64,000 nt of DNA from assembly GCA_037953625.1 (NCBI GenBank), contig CM075656.1, forward strand, positions 74,791,001 through 74,855,000, given 5' to 3'. Positions 47,965 through 61,038 of the stretch are shown here, piece after piece. The position numbers and the translations under genes were made by a program. Positions within the stretch are counted from its first letter, which is position 1. Each line of letters opens with the position of its first letter. The notes below the pieces were generated by a model. The model did no database searches. It saw nothing but the letters and a program-made list of their open reading frames with translations, and was not told the DNA's origin. Origin of the DNA: Crotalaria pallida (taxonomy: Eukaryota > Streptophyta > Magnoliopsida > Fabales > Fabaceae).

Positions 47965-48850
47965 CTATATTTTTATGTACTTATTCAGGTTGGTCAGATA
48001 GTGTTGGGCTTCTTTGCTGATTCTACTTAGTTAAAGGTGGCAAACTATTTTATGCTATCCGGTTGTGCTCATATTGACCTGGTTCGTGTTCGAGTACAAG
48101 TTCGAGCATGATTATACCATGCCAAAAAGGCATGAGTATAATTTGGGCTTCAGATTATTGTCCTGGCATTATGTGTTTCTGGGTTTATTTGGGCTACCCA
48201 GATGTACTGAGCTTTTATGCCGACTCTAGGATGATGACATAGAACACTCAAGAAAATTACCCAGAGAAAATTTAAAAAGGATCCAAATTAGATAGCAAAA
48301 TCCTACACTGAGTAGCATCTCCAAAATAAACTCCTTTCGCATTTGTGATTTAACTTTGGTTATATAGTTAGTTAGTTGGACAGACTATCTTGAAAGAATA
48401 CGTGTTTGTGTATATTTAGTAGTAATGATATTTTAGGCTACAGGTTGAATTGCTTTATAATGGTATCTTCCTTTCATTTTTCAGTATATATACTCATTTA
48501 ATTTCATAATTCATCCAATCCAGCCATGTAAAAAAAATTAGCATCCATAAGTATTGGTATGTTTGATGACAAATAGTGGAAGGATTCAATGGATGGACTA
48601 TGGAGAGTGCCTTCTCTATATAGCAAAAAATGCAAAATACTATAATAACTAGTTGCTAGAACTCTGGCTAAAGATTATTGTTGAATTTTTTGGTAGCTAA
48701 ATGATTACTCGTTCTAGCTGAACTTGCTTGTGGTTTAATTGCTAATGCTACAAATGACTTCAATTTTGGTTCACTTCAAGATTGTTCCTTATATTGTTAG
48801 GATTCTAAGTATGAATTTTGTGGGTAAAGAAGTCTCACAATGTATAATAA
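47965..48850. other. Intergenic DNA
   Basis: No gene recognised. A stretch with GGTGGCAAACTATTTTATGC near 48036 resembles a hAT end, but I found no partner. Confidence 0.4.
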
Positions 48851-48885
48851 CTAGTGTACTTGGCCCGTGCTATGCCCGGGCTAGA
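48851..48885 (-). mobile_element. Helitron 3' terminus
   Basis: On the minus strand: hairpin CCCGGGCATAGCACGGG, spacer CCAAGTACA, then CTAG followed by T. The body should extend to the right; I could not find a convincing 5' end, so only the terminus is annotated. Confidence 0.7.
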
Positions 48886-51800
48886 AATTTGTAATTTATA
48901 TGCACAACCAGCTTTCAACATGATGGACAACTATGTGAAATTTGCTGGAAAACGATTGAACGGTGCTTTTACGGACACGATAAAGTAGTTTTATAAATTA
49001 TCATATATCATTTTTCATTAAAAAAAATACATATTAAATGTAAGAAGAAAATTGAATATGTGAGTAAAGAGGGCCAATTTTTCAGCACAATAATTCGGGA
49101 CAAATGTTTTTACATTAATTACATATTAATTATAGTGAAAATGAGAATGTGATTGAAGAATAAATCGTATAAATGTTATTGTATTTTGAATTTAAAAATA
49201 ATTAAATTATTTTTTGTTGACTACTAAAAATGTGATTAACAAACAATGATCCATCCAACACTGCAGCATGCAAGTATCTTAAAGTTGTATTGTTAAGGAT
49301 ATTATTTTCTTAGAAAAAAAAAGAGTGAACCTGTAATATTAATATGAGAAAATAGTTGTAATATTAATATGAAAAAATAGCTGATGCACTAACGGTGTAA
49401 ACTTTTTCATATTATCAGTGCATATATAGCAAACTGTAATCCGACATCGCAGTTAACATAAGACTTTACTACAACACATGAATATTTAATTTATTTTTCA
49501 CGTAAGAGTGAAACCCGTCTGAAATGATGATTAAAAAAAACGTCTGAAATATATATTCTTTAGACTATATTCTTTTAATTTTTTTTAAGTAGAAACTCAA
49601 TCTAATCACCTAACCATATCGAAAGTTATCATGCTTAGTTTTTTGTTAAAAAAAGAGTTAAGTTACTAAAACTTCATTATATCCCTTAAGCAAATGCTTA
49701 ACATGTCAAATGTAGTAATAACCACAAAACACCACTTTTACGTAAAATTCAAGATGTTAAACATACAAAAAAAAATTCCATTAGTTATGACATTAAGAGG
49801 ATTATTACAATTACATAGCTGTTCCAACAAAAGTCAATTGCAATTGCCGCTAAACAAATTTGTAACTTGCTAAAAGGCTTTTTTTTAAGGTTGAGTTAAC
49901 TTAAGATGTTTCCATTTGCTTTGGGCGATTACACTCGTATCACGTGTCATCCATAATACTCGCACTTCTGAGCAAGCCATACAATCCTATTGCACATCAA
50001 TTTCATTCCATCAGTTCTTGAGTTCTTCTACATCTATCAGGTGCAGGATCCATCATAATCCAACAATCAAAACCATATGGACTATATTCTGTAACTGGAA
50101 GAAGTGAAGCAAAATTAATTATAAAATCGTATCATCAATTGTATAATGTAGCAAAATCTTTGACATTTGGCCTACCCTTGAACATATCATAGTAAAAAGA
50201 TGCAGCAGAACATAACAAAGGATGACCCTTCTAAGGAAAGAGAACAAAATTTAGCATAATTAAATCCCTGATAATCAGGAATTGATCCCCAAAAGAAAAA
50301 TCAGATATGACTCCCACTCTCCCCTCTCCACTCTTCCTCTAATAAACAAAAACCCAACTTCTCTCTATTTAAAGTTTGATTGAAATATTACCTCTCTTGT
50401 CACACATGCCGCTCCTTCGTTGTGATCTGAAAACATAAAATGAAAGAGCACAAACCAATCAGACCATATATTTTTGTAAACTAATGGGGAGATTCATGCT
50501 ACCTAAAACATCATGACAAACTAAAAAAGAAAAATTCAATAAACAACATATAAGATAGAATACAACGAGTCATGTTTCAAATCATATTCCAGTAAGTTTC
50601 ACATAAGTACATGCTCCATAAGTTATGCATATATTTAAACAAACATATCATGTTTATGAAATTCAAAACGAATAGTAATTGACAATGAATGGAGAAATAG
50701 TTCTCGACACACAAATGCATATATTAAAACAAACACATCACATTTCCTCACAGCATATAATGGAGAAATCTTTGTCATATTATTTTTAAACTTTGCTAGC
50801 CATGTATAGACACAAGATAATGTTTCTCCCTCGCTAATTTTGGAGCTAACTTGTAGATCAATTTTCATTATTTGATCTCATCAGGAAACTCAAAGTACTT
50901 TCTAAAGTTAAATCATTTTAAGAAATTGTCACAGTGAATGTGCCTTTCAATTTGAAGTCAGAACTAACCACAACAGAATAGCAACATAAACAAAATCCAT
51001 CATAAAATGACATGACACGATGGCAACATAGTTAACTTCTGCATGTCAATCAAGAAACTATTCATTCAGTAATTGTGAGGATACAATTTGGTAATGTGAA
51101 TCACATCTTTGAAATTTACAATCACAACATAGCAAATCAAGAACTAATTCTAAACCTAAATTAGATTCACAACTGTATAATATGCACTGACCGAAAAAAA
51201 TGAAAAAAAAAGGTATCACCTTGGTCACTTGGGGTAAAAACCATTTATAAGTACTTGCCTTTGAATTCAAACCCAAAAAAAAAAAAGAAACTCAAAATAC
51301 TAACCACCGAGTACTTTTATGAAACATGTGGTGTGCACTAGTTGTTTAGATGGTATCTTAATCTATTGAGCAAGGTGTGCCAGGGCAGGGAGGATTTACC
51401 TGAAGACAAAAAAATCAGCAAAGCGAAGCAAAGAATTAGATGAACAAATCATGATTCCAAAAGCTTTTCCTTTGCATGTTTTCAGCTTCCTCTGTAGCAT
51501 GTAATCTATGTTCGTTGGTTCTCCAAAAAGCTTGGTTCGAAGCTTCAGTGAGGCTGGATATTCTTGCAGAGGAAGGAGAAGCTAAATCAGGACAGATGAG
51601 AGAGAAGAGAAGGAGACAGCCAAAGCTAAAAAAAAAAGAAGAAGGCAACACTAAAATAAAGAAGAACTTTTTTCCAAATACAACAAATTAAAAAAGTAAC
51701 AATTAGAAACAAAGAGTACTCACCAAACACAACAAATTGCAGTAATATAAAGCAATTCACCACCAATACATAGTTTGACCACTAATTAACATTATGTGCA

Positions 51801-53228
51801 AAGGAACTCTAGAAATGATTTGCCTTGGCACAAATACAACCTTCAACAACTGCATATATTTCCAAAACTCTAATTTATGTCAGTCAAGTTGTTGTCTTCA
51901 CAAAACTTATAGCAGATGGCACACACAAAAATAGCCATGTCTACAACCCCTATATGTGTAGTTGCAAACAATTTAAAATTGGAATTCACTGGCAGAGGGA
52001 AATAATGTTTATAGCAAGTGAAATGGATTGAAGATGGAAAAAAAACATTGCAATTTGCAACACCTTTATATTACAATGCTTCCCCTGCTCTCTTGGCCCT
52101 TCTCCAGCCAACACATGGCTGAATTGTAACATGCTTATTGGGTGATTTTCAGGTCCAAATAAAAAGTTAAAAAGACACACTAAACCAACTGATTCAAAAT
52201 TCCAGTAAAAAGTACAAATATTGGCATCCATATGATTTTCAAGCCTAAATCAAAAGTAAAAAAAAGTTCAAAGGTCAAAAATAGAGTAACATGCTAGAGG
52301 GCACAAAGAGTAAAAATCTAGTGCAATTATTATATCTTGCACCTTTTTTGATAGTGAAAATCAGAAGGAAACAGGAAGAAATGTTTCTTTTGTAGTGGAG
52401 TTTCATTTCCTACCTGAACACCGCCCTATGTAATATCTCAGTGTACAAAAAGAAAAAAAAAGAGAAAGATGAGAACATATGACAAAAAAGTGAAAGGAAT
52501 TGAAGATGTTATAACAATAATCCAAGAGCATAAAATAATTAGAACATAATGCATAAATGGGAGTAACTTATCGCTAAAATGACATATAATAATTTGAAGA
52601 AGTTAGTTGAAAGAGTGAAACATATTTAAGAAAGGATACATATTTTGTGCAGGGAAGCCCCTCTTTGAATAATAAATACTTTATGATCTGCTCAATGACA
52701 GAAACACCCGTTCCTGATGTTCATTCCTCTAATTGCAGAAAAACCTTTGTTTAATAGGAGAGTTAAGGGAAACACAAAATGATAGTGATACAAATTACTC
52801 AAAGAAGGATTTAAAACTAATAAAAATCAAAATAACCGTTTGCTAATTCTAAATTATTGTCAGTCATACAATTTTTGTGTCTCTTTTTGTCAGCTGTAAT
52901 AAATACACCACAAAACATATATGTAGCAAATTAGAGCCTCCAAATATGATTCAGTCGACATCTAATTGGTCACCAACAAAGGCTAGCCAAGATCCATTAA
53001 GATGTGATTTCAAAAATGCTTATGATACATAAGAGTGCCTCAATGTCTATTTATACTGTGTGTGTATGATAGCAATAGGGACTGATCCGGAGGACAGAAA
53101 AGTGGTTGCATTGAAGATGTGTACTGTACTGATTTATGCATGTTCTTTTGATAATATCGAATATATTATATATTAGTATGTCGGATCCAGGAGAATTATA
53201 ACCTCCGTAGAACAAACGAAAAACCTAC
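48886..53228. other. Probable Helitron interior or intergenic DNA
   Basis: No continuous coding frame. Several intron-like stretches with T-rich tracts surround short open segments, as expected if a spliced gene fragment was carried here, but only the exon at 53229-53400 is recognisable. Confidence 0.35.
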
Positions 53229-53400
53229 CTGCAAAATAGACCATTTTCCTTCAAAGATTTGAAAATCACTTTCAACCATCTTGAATTCAATATCACGTTT
53301 CATACCAGAAGGAAGAGTCTCCAATTCTTTCTCATAACAATCTACAACTCCTTTAGCATTAAATTTTATTCCAAATGCCAGGTTCTATTGTCCAATCGGT
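53229..53400 (-). pseudogene. Exon relic of a START/polyketide-cyclase-like (COQ10-type) protein gene
   Basis: On the minus strand the segment reads IGQ, stop, NLAFGIKFNAKGVVDCYEKE, then LETLPSGMKRDIEFKMVESD and FQIFEGKWSILQ, ending at a clean donor CAG/GTAGGT (53229). Plant polyketide-cyclase/lipid-transport superfamily proteins carry just this pattern (GQQNLAFG, FNAKGV.DCYE, FKMV..DFQ.FEGKWSI). The TAG at 53385-53387 replaces the second Gln of GQQ, so the copy is broken. Neighbouring exons were not found. It may be a captured fragment in the Helitron ending at 48851, or a decayed gene. Confidence 0.72.
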
Positions 53401-54562
53401 TCAGATAGTGAGATAGAAATAAATATAATTCAAGCCAAATGCTATGAAAGCAAGAAGAAAATTCATGGTATGTACAAAAGTATATTGCATTAGAAAACTC
53501 CACATCTTCGAAATTTTTTGAATTAACATTCGTTGTTTTTTTGTTTTACAATTAGGACCATAAGGTCCAATATACAAAAGCAAAATCAACTATGAGGATA
53601 CAATATAATAAGTACTGATACTCTTCTGGTATGTTGTTTATCTTATCTTTTATTTATAGTGTAGCATTTATCAGCTCTCAGGGTATAGGTACATAAGACA
53701 TGTTAAAAATTTACTTCTTGCTAAGGGTTTATCTCTGCCCCTCAATGTTTCTGAACATCTTGCTTACTACGTTCACCACAGTATAAAACACTCCTTGCAA
53801 GCTTGTGCCTCATATTTCCAGTCAAAATAAAAAACAATACCTATACTTCAACAAATCAAAAACAATAATTTTTTTTTAAAAAAAAAAAACCTGGAGGGGT
53901 TGGAGGAGGAGGACGATGGTAGGAATCGGGATTGGAAGAGAGGGGCTACCGGCCTTTGTCGGCGTTTGGAGTGCGACTTGATCTCGGCGCATGCGGTGAC
54001 GACGTTTGCGATGTTGAGAAAAGGCAGAGCCGATGGAGGAAGGAGACATAGATGAAGACGAGGTCACCACTCACCGGCTTGAGAGGACCGTCTTCCCTCT
54101 CACCATCAGCATTAGACCTTCACACTGTCGCAGAGCCATGGACATCGCCATTTATGGAGAGGTTATGGACCAAAATACATGAAGAAGATGATGAAGAGGT
54201 GGAGACGAGGAAGAAAGTAGTACGAAAATGCTTCTTCAAGAAGCATTAAGAATAAGCATTAAATGAAAAGCATGTGAGTGGCTTCTCCCGTGTATGCATG
54301 AACATCCATGTAAATCAAATTGTCCTCCAAAGCAGATCTATTTACATGCATACCACTGAGTGAGCTGAATATCCTCAAACCTTGACACCTGTCCTGCACA
54401 GTAGAGTGAACAGTGGGTTTAGAAACTTTGGATTTGTAAGTTGTTTTAATGATTAAGTTTAAGCACATATAAGTGAGATCTATAAACTTATTATCTTTAA
54501 ATTTTGGGTTACGATGTGATGTGAAATTCACTCCCATTTTATTGAGCTTCCCTTAAAAAGAG
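53401..54562. other. Intergenic DNA with a GC-richer segment
   Basis: 53880-54245 is clearly GC-richer, open on parts of both strands, and looks like first-exon or promoter sequence of a plant gene; no known domain is seen. It could be the 5' part of the same captured gene as 53229-53400, since it lies upstream on that strand. Confidence 0.4.
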
Positions 54563-55608
54563 GGGTGAGGTTCAAATGCATAAAAATGGGAACCATGCAC
54601 TGATGCATGTGTTGTTAGAGCCGTTGATATTATCTAATGTGGCACGAAGGGGCAGGATGCGCGATGGCTACTTGTTTCGTCGGTTGAAATGTATCGGTGC
54701 ATCTTGCAAATGTACCCCTAGTTCAAACGACATCGTTTTATCACTTGGAAAATGAAGATCTGAGTTATGTTACCCGCTTCTTTTTTTTTTTTTTTTGCTT
54801 TTATCGTTTAGCAACATTGCCATTTTCCAAGGGAAAACCAAAAGGCATCGGTGAACCTTTCATGGAGTATTTAACTAAGCTTAGTGAGGTGTTAAGTAAG
54901 CAAGCAACAATGATGGTAATCAAAAAGAGCATAGTCGTACTATCCATTGAGCCGAGCTTAGTAAATGTTTTGGTTGACAAGCTTGATTATGTGTGCGTTG
55001 GTATGGTTATTGAAGTTTTGTGGGTAGAAGTTAATGTGCTGCAAATTTTTTCTTTTGCCATGGTTTTTTGTTTGGTTTCAGACTTTCAGTGACTCAGTGG
55101 TGTTAAACGGGTAAAGGAGAAGAGTTTCCTTTGCCGGGTCGAATATGGGTACCCAAACACCGAAAACCAGTTTGAGGTGAAAAATGCCTGTGTATTATGG
55201 CCCAAACACCGATCCGGATGCAGCCGACGACGGCGTGGTGGTCACTCCGAGCTGGCTCCGGCCTAGTTAGTGGGGTCGTGCACAGTCTTGGCAAGACCGT
55301 TGTGGAGTGCGGCGGGTCACTAGGGAAGCAATTTTCATGGTCGGTCATCTTCGGGGATGTTGGTGGTGGGTGGGGAGGTTCCGGTGCTTGGGAGATGGTG
55401 GTGCTGGTGACAGTAAGGGGATAGTGTTTTGGTGGTGTCATTTTGGGATATTATGGTCATTTTAGTTGTTATGGGCTCTACTATAAAAAAATAAATTTGG
55501 GGACCTCTTTACAAAAAAACTAAATAAGTTGATGGCGGGTAGTAATGGGTAAAAGTCAAAACATGCATTGATGCATGTTATCATTTTTATGCATTTGAGC
55601 CTCACCCC
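54563..55608. mobile_element. Non-autonomous TIR transposon (hAT- or Mutator-like), with gene-like interior
   Basis: Inverted ends GGGTGAGGTTCAAATGCATA and GGGTGAGGCTCAAATGCATA extend through GCATGCA-type motifs, about 55 bp. An 8-bp direct repeat AAAAAGAG flanks them (54555-54562, 55609-55616). Inside, 54820-55060 and the GC-rich 55100-55440 look like coding sequence by composition, but I recognise no protein. It could be a gene-carrying element. Confidence 0.75.
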
Positions 55609-55616
55609 AAAAAGAG

Positions 55617-57139
55617 TAAAGAATCTTCATAATAAAGTTTTATTTTTTGTGTTTTCCAACCCGCTGCTCATATTTGACTGTGTGTGAAGTCTTTTTATGT
55701 TCTTGCAACACTCTCTCCATGTGAAAGCATAGAACAAGCTTTCATATAAGGTTTTACCAACCAAAGCAATTGGGAACACAAAGAAAAACAAGCCTTTGCC
55801 ACTAATTTCATCAACTCCATGTGCTGCATACTGAATCTAGCTGACTTGGTAATATTCAAGAGAGATCAGATCGTCCTGTCATGATACACAAATAAAATAG
55901 TGGTTCACTAGTTCCAATTCGAAGTTGCCTGCTCTTTTCCTCATAAGTTTGGTTATAGTAAAAACTACATAGAATGTTCTTATTAGTTAAATAAATGGTA
56001 GCTGATTTAAAAAGTGCAATCGTTAATATGTCAAATGTAGTAAAAATCATTGGAATATGTATTTTTTTATATTTTTGAAACATGAAATAATATTTATCTA
56101 ATTTTTTTAATTATTTATTTTAGTAATCTTAACAATTGTCTTATTAGTAAGAATCTAAAAAAATTATCAAAGGAGTGGTTAATGTCTTAATGAATCACCG
56201 TTGTTTTCCTGGCTTTCCTTTAATGCAAATAGTATTCAAGTAAATTTGTTTTGTTTTATTCTTGTAACCAAAAGAATTTGTCTATTAGTCTATCTAATAA
56301 ATATTTTTTTTGTCAGCTCTATCTAATAAATAATAATTATGCATAATGAATAAAACAATTTTTTTACTTATATACAACATTTATTTATTTTTATACAAAT
56401 ATATGCAACATTTGTAAAACATCGTCTAAGATTGTGTTTGGTTCAAATTATCAAATAATTTTATTAATAATATTATCAAATAATTTGAATGCTTAAAAAA
56501 ATTATCAGCAAATGCAAATTATATTTAAAAAGGTATAAGAAATACACCCACTTGGTACATACAGAGTCTGTGCACATAGAAACAGAGAATTGAATGCTTA
56601 AAAGTGAAGTTTCAAAAATTATGTTTATTTTCAGTCGAAGAAGGTGGTAGGATTATGATTATATTTTATTTGCGAAGCACTTTCAGCAGTAGAAATAGCA
56701 ACACATAAGAGAATTATTAAAGTATTTTTTTTATGACTCGATCACTTGACACTTGTGCTGTTTGCTATGTTGTTTGTAGTGCCCTTTGTGGATCAAACAC
56801 AACAAAAAGTAAAAACATCCTATGCCAAAAGCAACAAGAACATTCTATGCAGTTCACCTAATTTTAAAAAAAGAAAAAAAGAAAAAAAAAAGAACATTCT
56901 ATGCAGTTTCTTGTGTAGCAGAACTTGCCACCGAGAGAACGAGCCGTGGGCAAACAAGTTCCACGAAATTAAACCAGAAAAAGACAAATATAATATCAGC
57001 GTTACACCAGCAATTATGTAAGCATTAAGGGCATTCATGTCATTTCATTAAGTCAAAAGGGTAGTCCAACTTATTTATTATCATTATGGCTTGAACAAAT
57101 GGACTTTTCCACCTTAAGATTCTTCACTCTTTCCATCCT
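55617..57139. other. Intergenic and upstream region of the first zinc-finger gene
   Basis: AT-rich, with no gene recognised. The last 150 bp are the core promoter side of the gene at 57256. Confidence 0.5.
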
Positions 57140-57148
57140 TATATAAAT
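57140..57148 (+). promoter_or_regulatory. Probable TATA box of the first zinc-finger gene
   Basis: TATATAAAT, 108-116 bp before the start codon, followed by a C/A-rich leader without an upstream ATG that would compete strongly. Confidence 0.6.
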
Positions 57149-57255
57149 ATCATACTCTCTGCACAATATTTTCATAGTTTCATCAACACTCACAAGTCAC
57201 AATATCAACACAACATTTTCTTTTGTAACAATCTTTCAAGCTTATATTATTAGCC

Positions 57256-57702
57256 ATGATGAAGAGGCAGAGAGACAATGAAGGGAATGTGGAATTTGAG
57301 TGCAAGACCTGCAACCGCAAATTCTCTTCTTTTCAAGCACTTGGAGGCCACAGGGCTAGTAGCCACAAGAGGGTGAAACTAGTTGAAGAAGAACTTAAAG
57401 AACAAGCCAAATCTCTAAGCTTATGGAATAAACCAAAAATGCATGAGTGCTCAATTTGTGGCATGGAATTCTCTCTAGGACAGGCACTAGGAGGCCATAT
57501 GAGAAAGCATATTCACAATAAAGGTGCCACCAACAATGAAGCTTTCTCTGCCATTAACCATGTTATTGCAAAAATCCCAGTTCTGAAAAGATCCAATAGT
57601 ACAAGGGTTATGTGCTTGGACTTGAACTTTACACCTCTTGAGAATGACTTGTTGTTTGGAAAGAACGCATCAGCACCCTCACTTATTCTTTCTCTGTTCT
57701 GA
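57256..57702 (+). CDS. C2H2 zinc-finger protein, ZAT-type repressor (paralog 1)
   Basis: Single exon of 148 codons, the intronless form usual for this subfamily (C1-2i). Finger 1 uses Cys16, Cys19, His32 and His37 with QALGGH; finger 2 uses Cys65, Cys68, His81 and His85, also with QALGGH. The C-terminal LDLNFTPLEN (121-130) is an EAR-type repression motif. Basic residues KRQR (3-6) and KRVK (38-41) could serve nuclear import. Such proteins (ZAT11/12/18-like) repress genes in stress responses; the specific target is unknown. Odd: finger 1 has four residues between the histidines (HRASSH) instead of three, apparently from an extra Ser codon, and the N-terminal L-box seen in paralog 2 is missing. 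The first of two adjacent ATGs is used here. Confidence 0.92.
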   Translation: MMKRQRDNEGNVEFECKTCNRKFSSFQALGGHRASSHKRVKLVEEELKEQAKSLSLWNKPKMHECSICGMEFSLGQALGGHMRKHIHNKGATNNEAFSAINHVIAKIPVLKRSNSTRVMCLDLNFTPLENDLLFGKNASAPSLILSLF

Positions 57703-59563
57703 TAAAGTTTTTTTTTTTTCCCACCTCTTTTTGGGTACACATGTTTTCTTTCAATTTCTTTTGTAAAAAATTCATTGATTTATTCATTAAGTTATAGATG
57801 ATGGTTTCTTATTAGCATTCATTTTTTTTTATTATTATTTTTTTGTTATTGACAAACAGATATAGTTATATCAATTATTCAACCGTTTAAATGTTGCAGC
57901 TCTATATGAATGAATGAAAGACCGATTATCCTTTTTATTTATATTTTTGGTTGACGTATAATTAGTTCTGAACCCATTAATATGAAAAACTCCAAAATGC
58001 ACTTGTCTTATACTCCCTTAGTATCTATATATAAAACTTTTTTAAAGTTTTTATTTTGACCGTATTTATAAAATCGAAAGAAGTACTTAATTTCCCTCGA
58101 TTCTTCCGCTATTCATTTTCTTCCTTTCAAGACCCTTCAAACCCTTAACTTCAAACATCAAACATCAACCTCCAAACCTCAAATCCTTTTATTTTCCTCA
58201 CTCTTTAACATACTCGCCATGCATCATTTTCATTCAACACTAACTTATATTTTGAAGATTATTTCAACCTTCCGAGTTCTTTGGAGATCCTATAATTGGA
58301 TATTAGATAGGTGAGGTTGAAAATACTTCATCTGTTTTTTTTTCTTTTTAATTTTACGTTTTCTGCATCATTCTGTTCTTTCCGAAAGATTATTATTGGA
58401 AACATTTATTTTGACTCGGGAATATTGAAATATTTGAAAATATTTATTCTAACAAGTAATTTTCGAAAACCCTAAAATCATATGATAATTCTTTTTTTAT
58501 TTAGCCTATTTTGGTAATATAATTGTGGTTGAAAAGATACAATAGACAAGTTAAGTTTGAATTTGGCCTCTAGCTATTTTGTAACCAGTATTAAATTCCG
58601 ATTGCAAGGTATTAGAAAAATATTAGTTAAGTGAAAAATTTTGACGTCAAGATCTTGGAAAATCCCAGTTTCAAATTGAACAAGGGTATTTTAAGGGCGA
58701 TTACAACAGAGTTTTGAAAGAATCTGGTGGAGAGTATTAACATCAAGACTATGGTGGAGAGTATTAACATAGATTTTCTACCAGACTCTATCAAGAGTTA
58801 GATTATGCTAATTTTTAAAATTTGGTGGAAAATCTTAAGTTGAATTTGTAAATTTAAAAACTCGACTTAAGACGATATTGCGAAAGCAATATAGTATATT
58901 ATAAACCATATCATCACTAAAGTGACGAAATGATTATTTCCAAAAATTAAAGTAAAGTTCATGAAATCAAAACATTAAAAAAAAAGTTAAAAGATCAATT
59001 CCTAGTAAACAACTAAGTTAAAGAACTAAATACTCAAATCAGACTACTATATATTAATTACCATGTGTCTTTTAGGATGCCCCCAAAAAGTAGTGCAACA
59101 CACATTTCCCTTCATGTTTTGGTTTTTTTTTTTTTCATTAACTGAATTCATTTAAGTAAATTTAATTTTAGAATGAAGTATCAACTTGGTTCTTGATAAT
59201 TTTTAATGCATTAATTTAGTCTTAGAAAATGTGTATATATTAACTTGGTTTTTCAAGATTTTCGGATGTTTCAATTCGATCCATCAAGATTTTTTGATGT
59301 ACCAATTTGTTCCTTAAAACATGAAAATTTTGAGGTATCAAGTTGGTACATCCAAAACTCTTGAGGAACCAAGTTAGTATATCCAAAAATCTTGAGAAAT
59401 TAAATACGAATTTATAAATTTTCATGGACTAAATTGATTCACTAATAAATATTAGAGATGAAATTGGTATTTCACACTAAATCTAAATTTTAAGGAATCC
59501 GCACGAACTCAAATTGTATATGGTTGCAATCACTCTTAGTTCCTTGCCTCAAACTCATGAACT

Positions 59564-59605
<42 letters not shown>

Positions 59606-59960
59606 TAAATATCAAATTGTCCTTACAAATATTAATCTATTTGAAATTAGTACATACTTTTCCTTTTTTTTTATTCTATTTTTTTTTTGGTTTTAGTTTT
59701 GCCGTCAATTATGATTTAGGATAATACAAATGTAATTTTGATTTTGGTCCCTTATTATTACTACTACTGTACGGAGGTTTTGGTCTCTATTTTTTCCTTT
59801 CGTTTTGATTTTAAACCTTATTCTTTTAGATCACTTTAGTATTTTTCATTCAAAGTTACGCAAAACCAAAATGAAACTGAAAAAGAACGACAAAAAAATA
59901 AAATAAAATGTAGGACTAACTTTTAAAATATCAATATTTATAAAGACCAATTTGATGTTT
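57703..59960. other. Intergenic DNA between the zinc-finger paralogs, left part
   Basis: Contains one half of a Stowaway-like MITE near 58010-58085 (TACTCCCTTAGTATCTATAT). 59175-59480 is an imperfect fold-back stretch with AACTTGGTT and its complement repeated in both directions, probably an old element. No gene recognised. Confidence 0.45.
59566..59600. repeat. (TA)n microsatellite
   Basis: Uninterrupted TA run of about 17 units. Confidence 0.95.
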
Positions 59961-59976
59961 AAGTACCAAAAGCAGG

Positions 59977-60414
59977 TTGATAAGAATGCAAGTGATTAGT
60001 ACTTACCCAATGTGTAGTTTTTGTCAAGCAGCAGAAGAAACATGTGATCATTTGTTTTTCACTTGTAATTTTGCTGCTGAAATTCTTGTCTTATGTAAGA
60101 ATTGGCTGGGTATTAGGCGGTTGGATCAGCATAGAAGAAACTGGTTGAGGAATATAAGGCACATATGGAAACAAAGACAGACAAGACAGAAAGTATTGTA
60201 TTGTGTGTTAGCAGCTGCTGTTGCTCACATATGGTATGCTAGAAATGCACTTATATTTCAAGGGAAGGCTAGCACTCCACAGGGCATATTTGTACAGCTC
60301 AAGAGTGAAGTAATTGTGAGACTTAAAGGGATAGTCAATGAGAAAGACAGGAGGAAAGAAATACAATTTATAGAGATTATAAATATGATTTATAGGGATG
60401 AGAATGAATTTTGA
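59977..60414 (+). pseudogene. LINE-type reverse transcriptase C-terminus (zf-RVT) remnant
   Basis: An open frame encodes MCSFCQAAEETCDHLFFTCN, then CKNWLGIRRL and AAAVAHIWYARNALIFQGKA. The C-x2-C...H-x4-C spacing and the WLGI and WYARNA patches are those of the zf-RVT domain at the end of plant non-LTR reverse transcriptases. The upstream RT and endonuclease are missing, so this is a 5'-truncated insertion, as is common for LINEs. Downstream sequence to about 60560 may be its 3' tail. The frame is intact, suggesting moderate age. Confidence 0.75.
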
Positions 60415-60607
60415 CTCATGTTGAGTTGAAATAATCTTGCTTGATTGATCCCAACCTAGTTGGTCCGTGGCAATCTTGTTTGATTATGCTTTTGATTTCC
60501 TTTGTGTTAGTTTTTTGTCGGGTAATGAGATTTTTCACTTACCTAAATTTGATGTTTAAGGTTATATACTAGCTTAAAACCTCCATTTTTAAAAAAATAA
60601 AAAATCA

Positions 60608-61036
60608 TTCCCTTCGATCCTATATATAAGATCCTTTTAAGATTTTTATTTTGTTCATATTTGCAAGACCCTATTTCAATTTCCAATAGTATTTAATTAC
60701 TTCTTTCCACAAATATCATTATTTACTCAAAACTTTTTAGAGTCCCAATAATAATTAGTACTCCATCCGGTCCTATATATAGGACATACTTAACCGTATT
60801 CCTCGGACCAAAGAAAGTGGTTAGTTTTGTGAATTTTATGAGAATATATTATATTGTAACATTACAATGCCTTATATATAGGACCAAAGATTTCTTATAG
60901 AAGATGCCCTATGTATAGGACCAAATGGAGTATAATGATAGTTTTGAAAAAGTATCAAATTTTGACATTTCCAATGCTAATAACAAAATTCACTAAATTC
61001 TTTGATGGAAATGAAAAATCTCAAAATAATCTTATA
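60608..61036. mobile_element. Stowaway-like MITE split by a second MITE
   Basis: Left end TTCCCTTCGATCCTATATAT, right end near ATAATCTTATATA. Its interior matches other MITEs of the window (AATTACTTCTTTCCAC, TTTGACATTTCCAATGC) and is cut at 60760/60931 by another element. Confidence 0.6.
60761..60930. mobile_element. Short MITE nested in 60608-61036
   Basis: About 170 bp with ends CTCCATCCGGTCCTATATAT and TATAGGACCAAATGGAG and TA on both sides. Confidence 0.75.
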
Positions 61037-61038
61037 TA

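Noticed and set aside
59566..59724. Two small frames encoding alternating Tyr-Ile
   Set aside because: Translation of the TA microsatellite.
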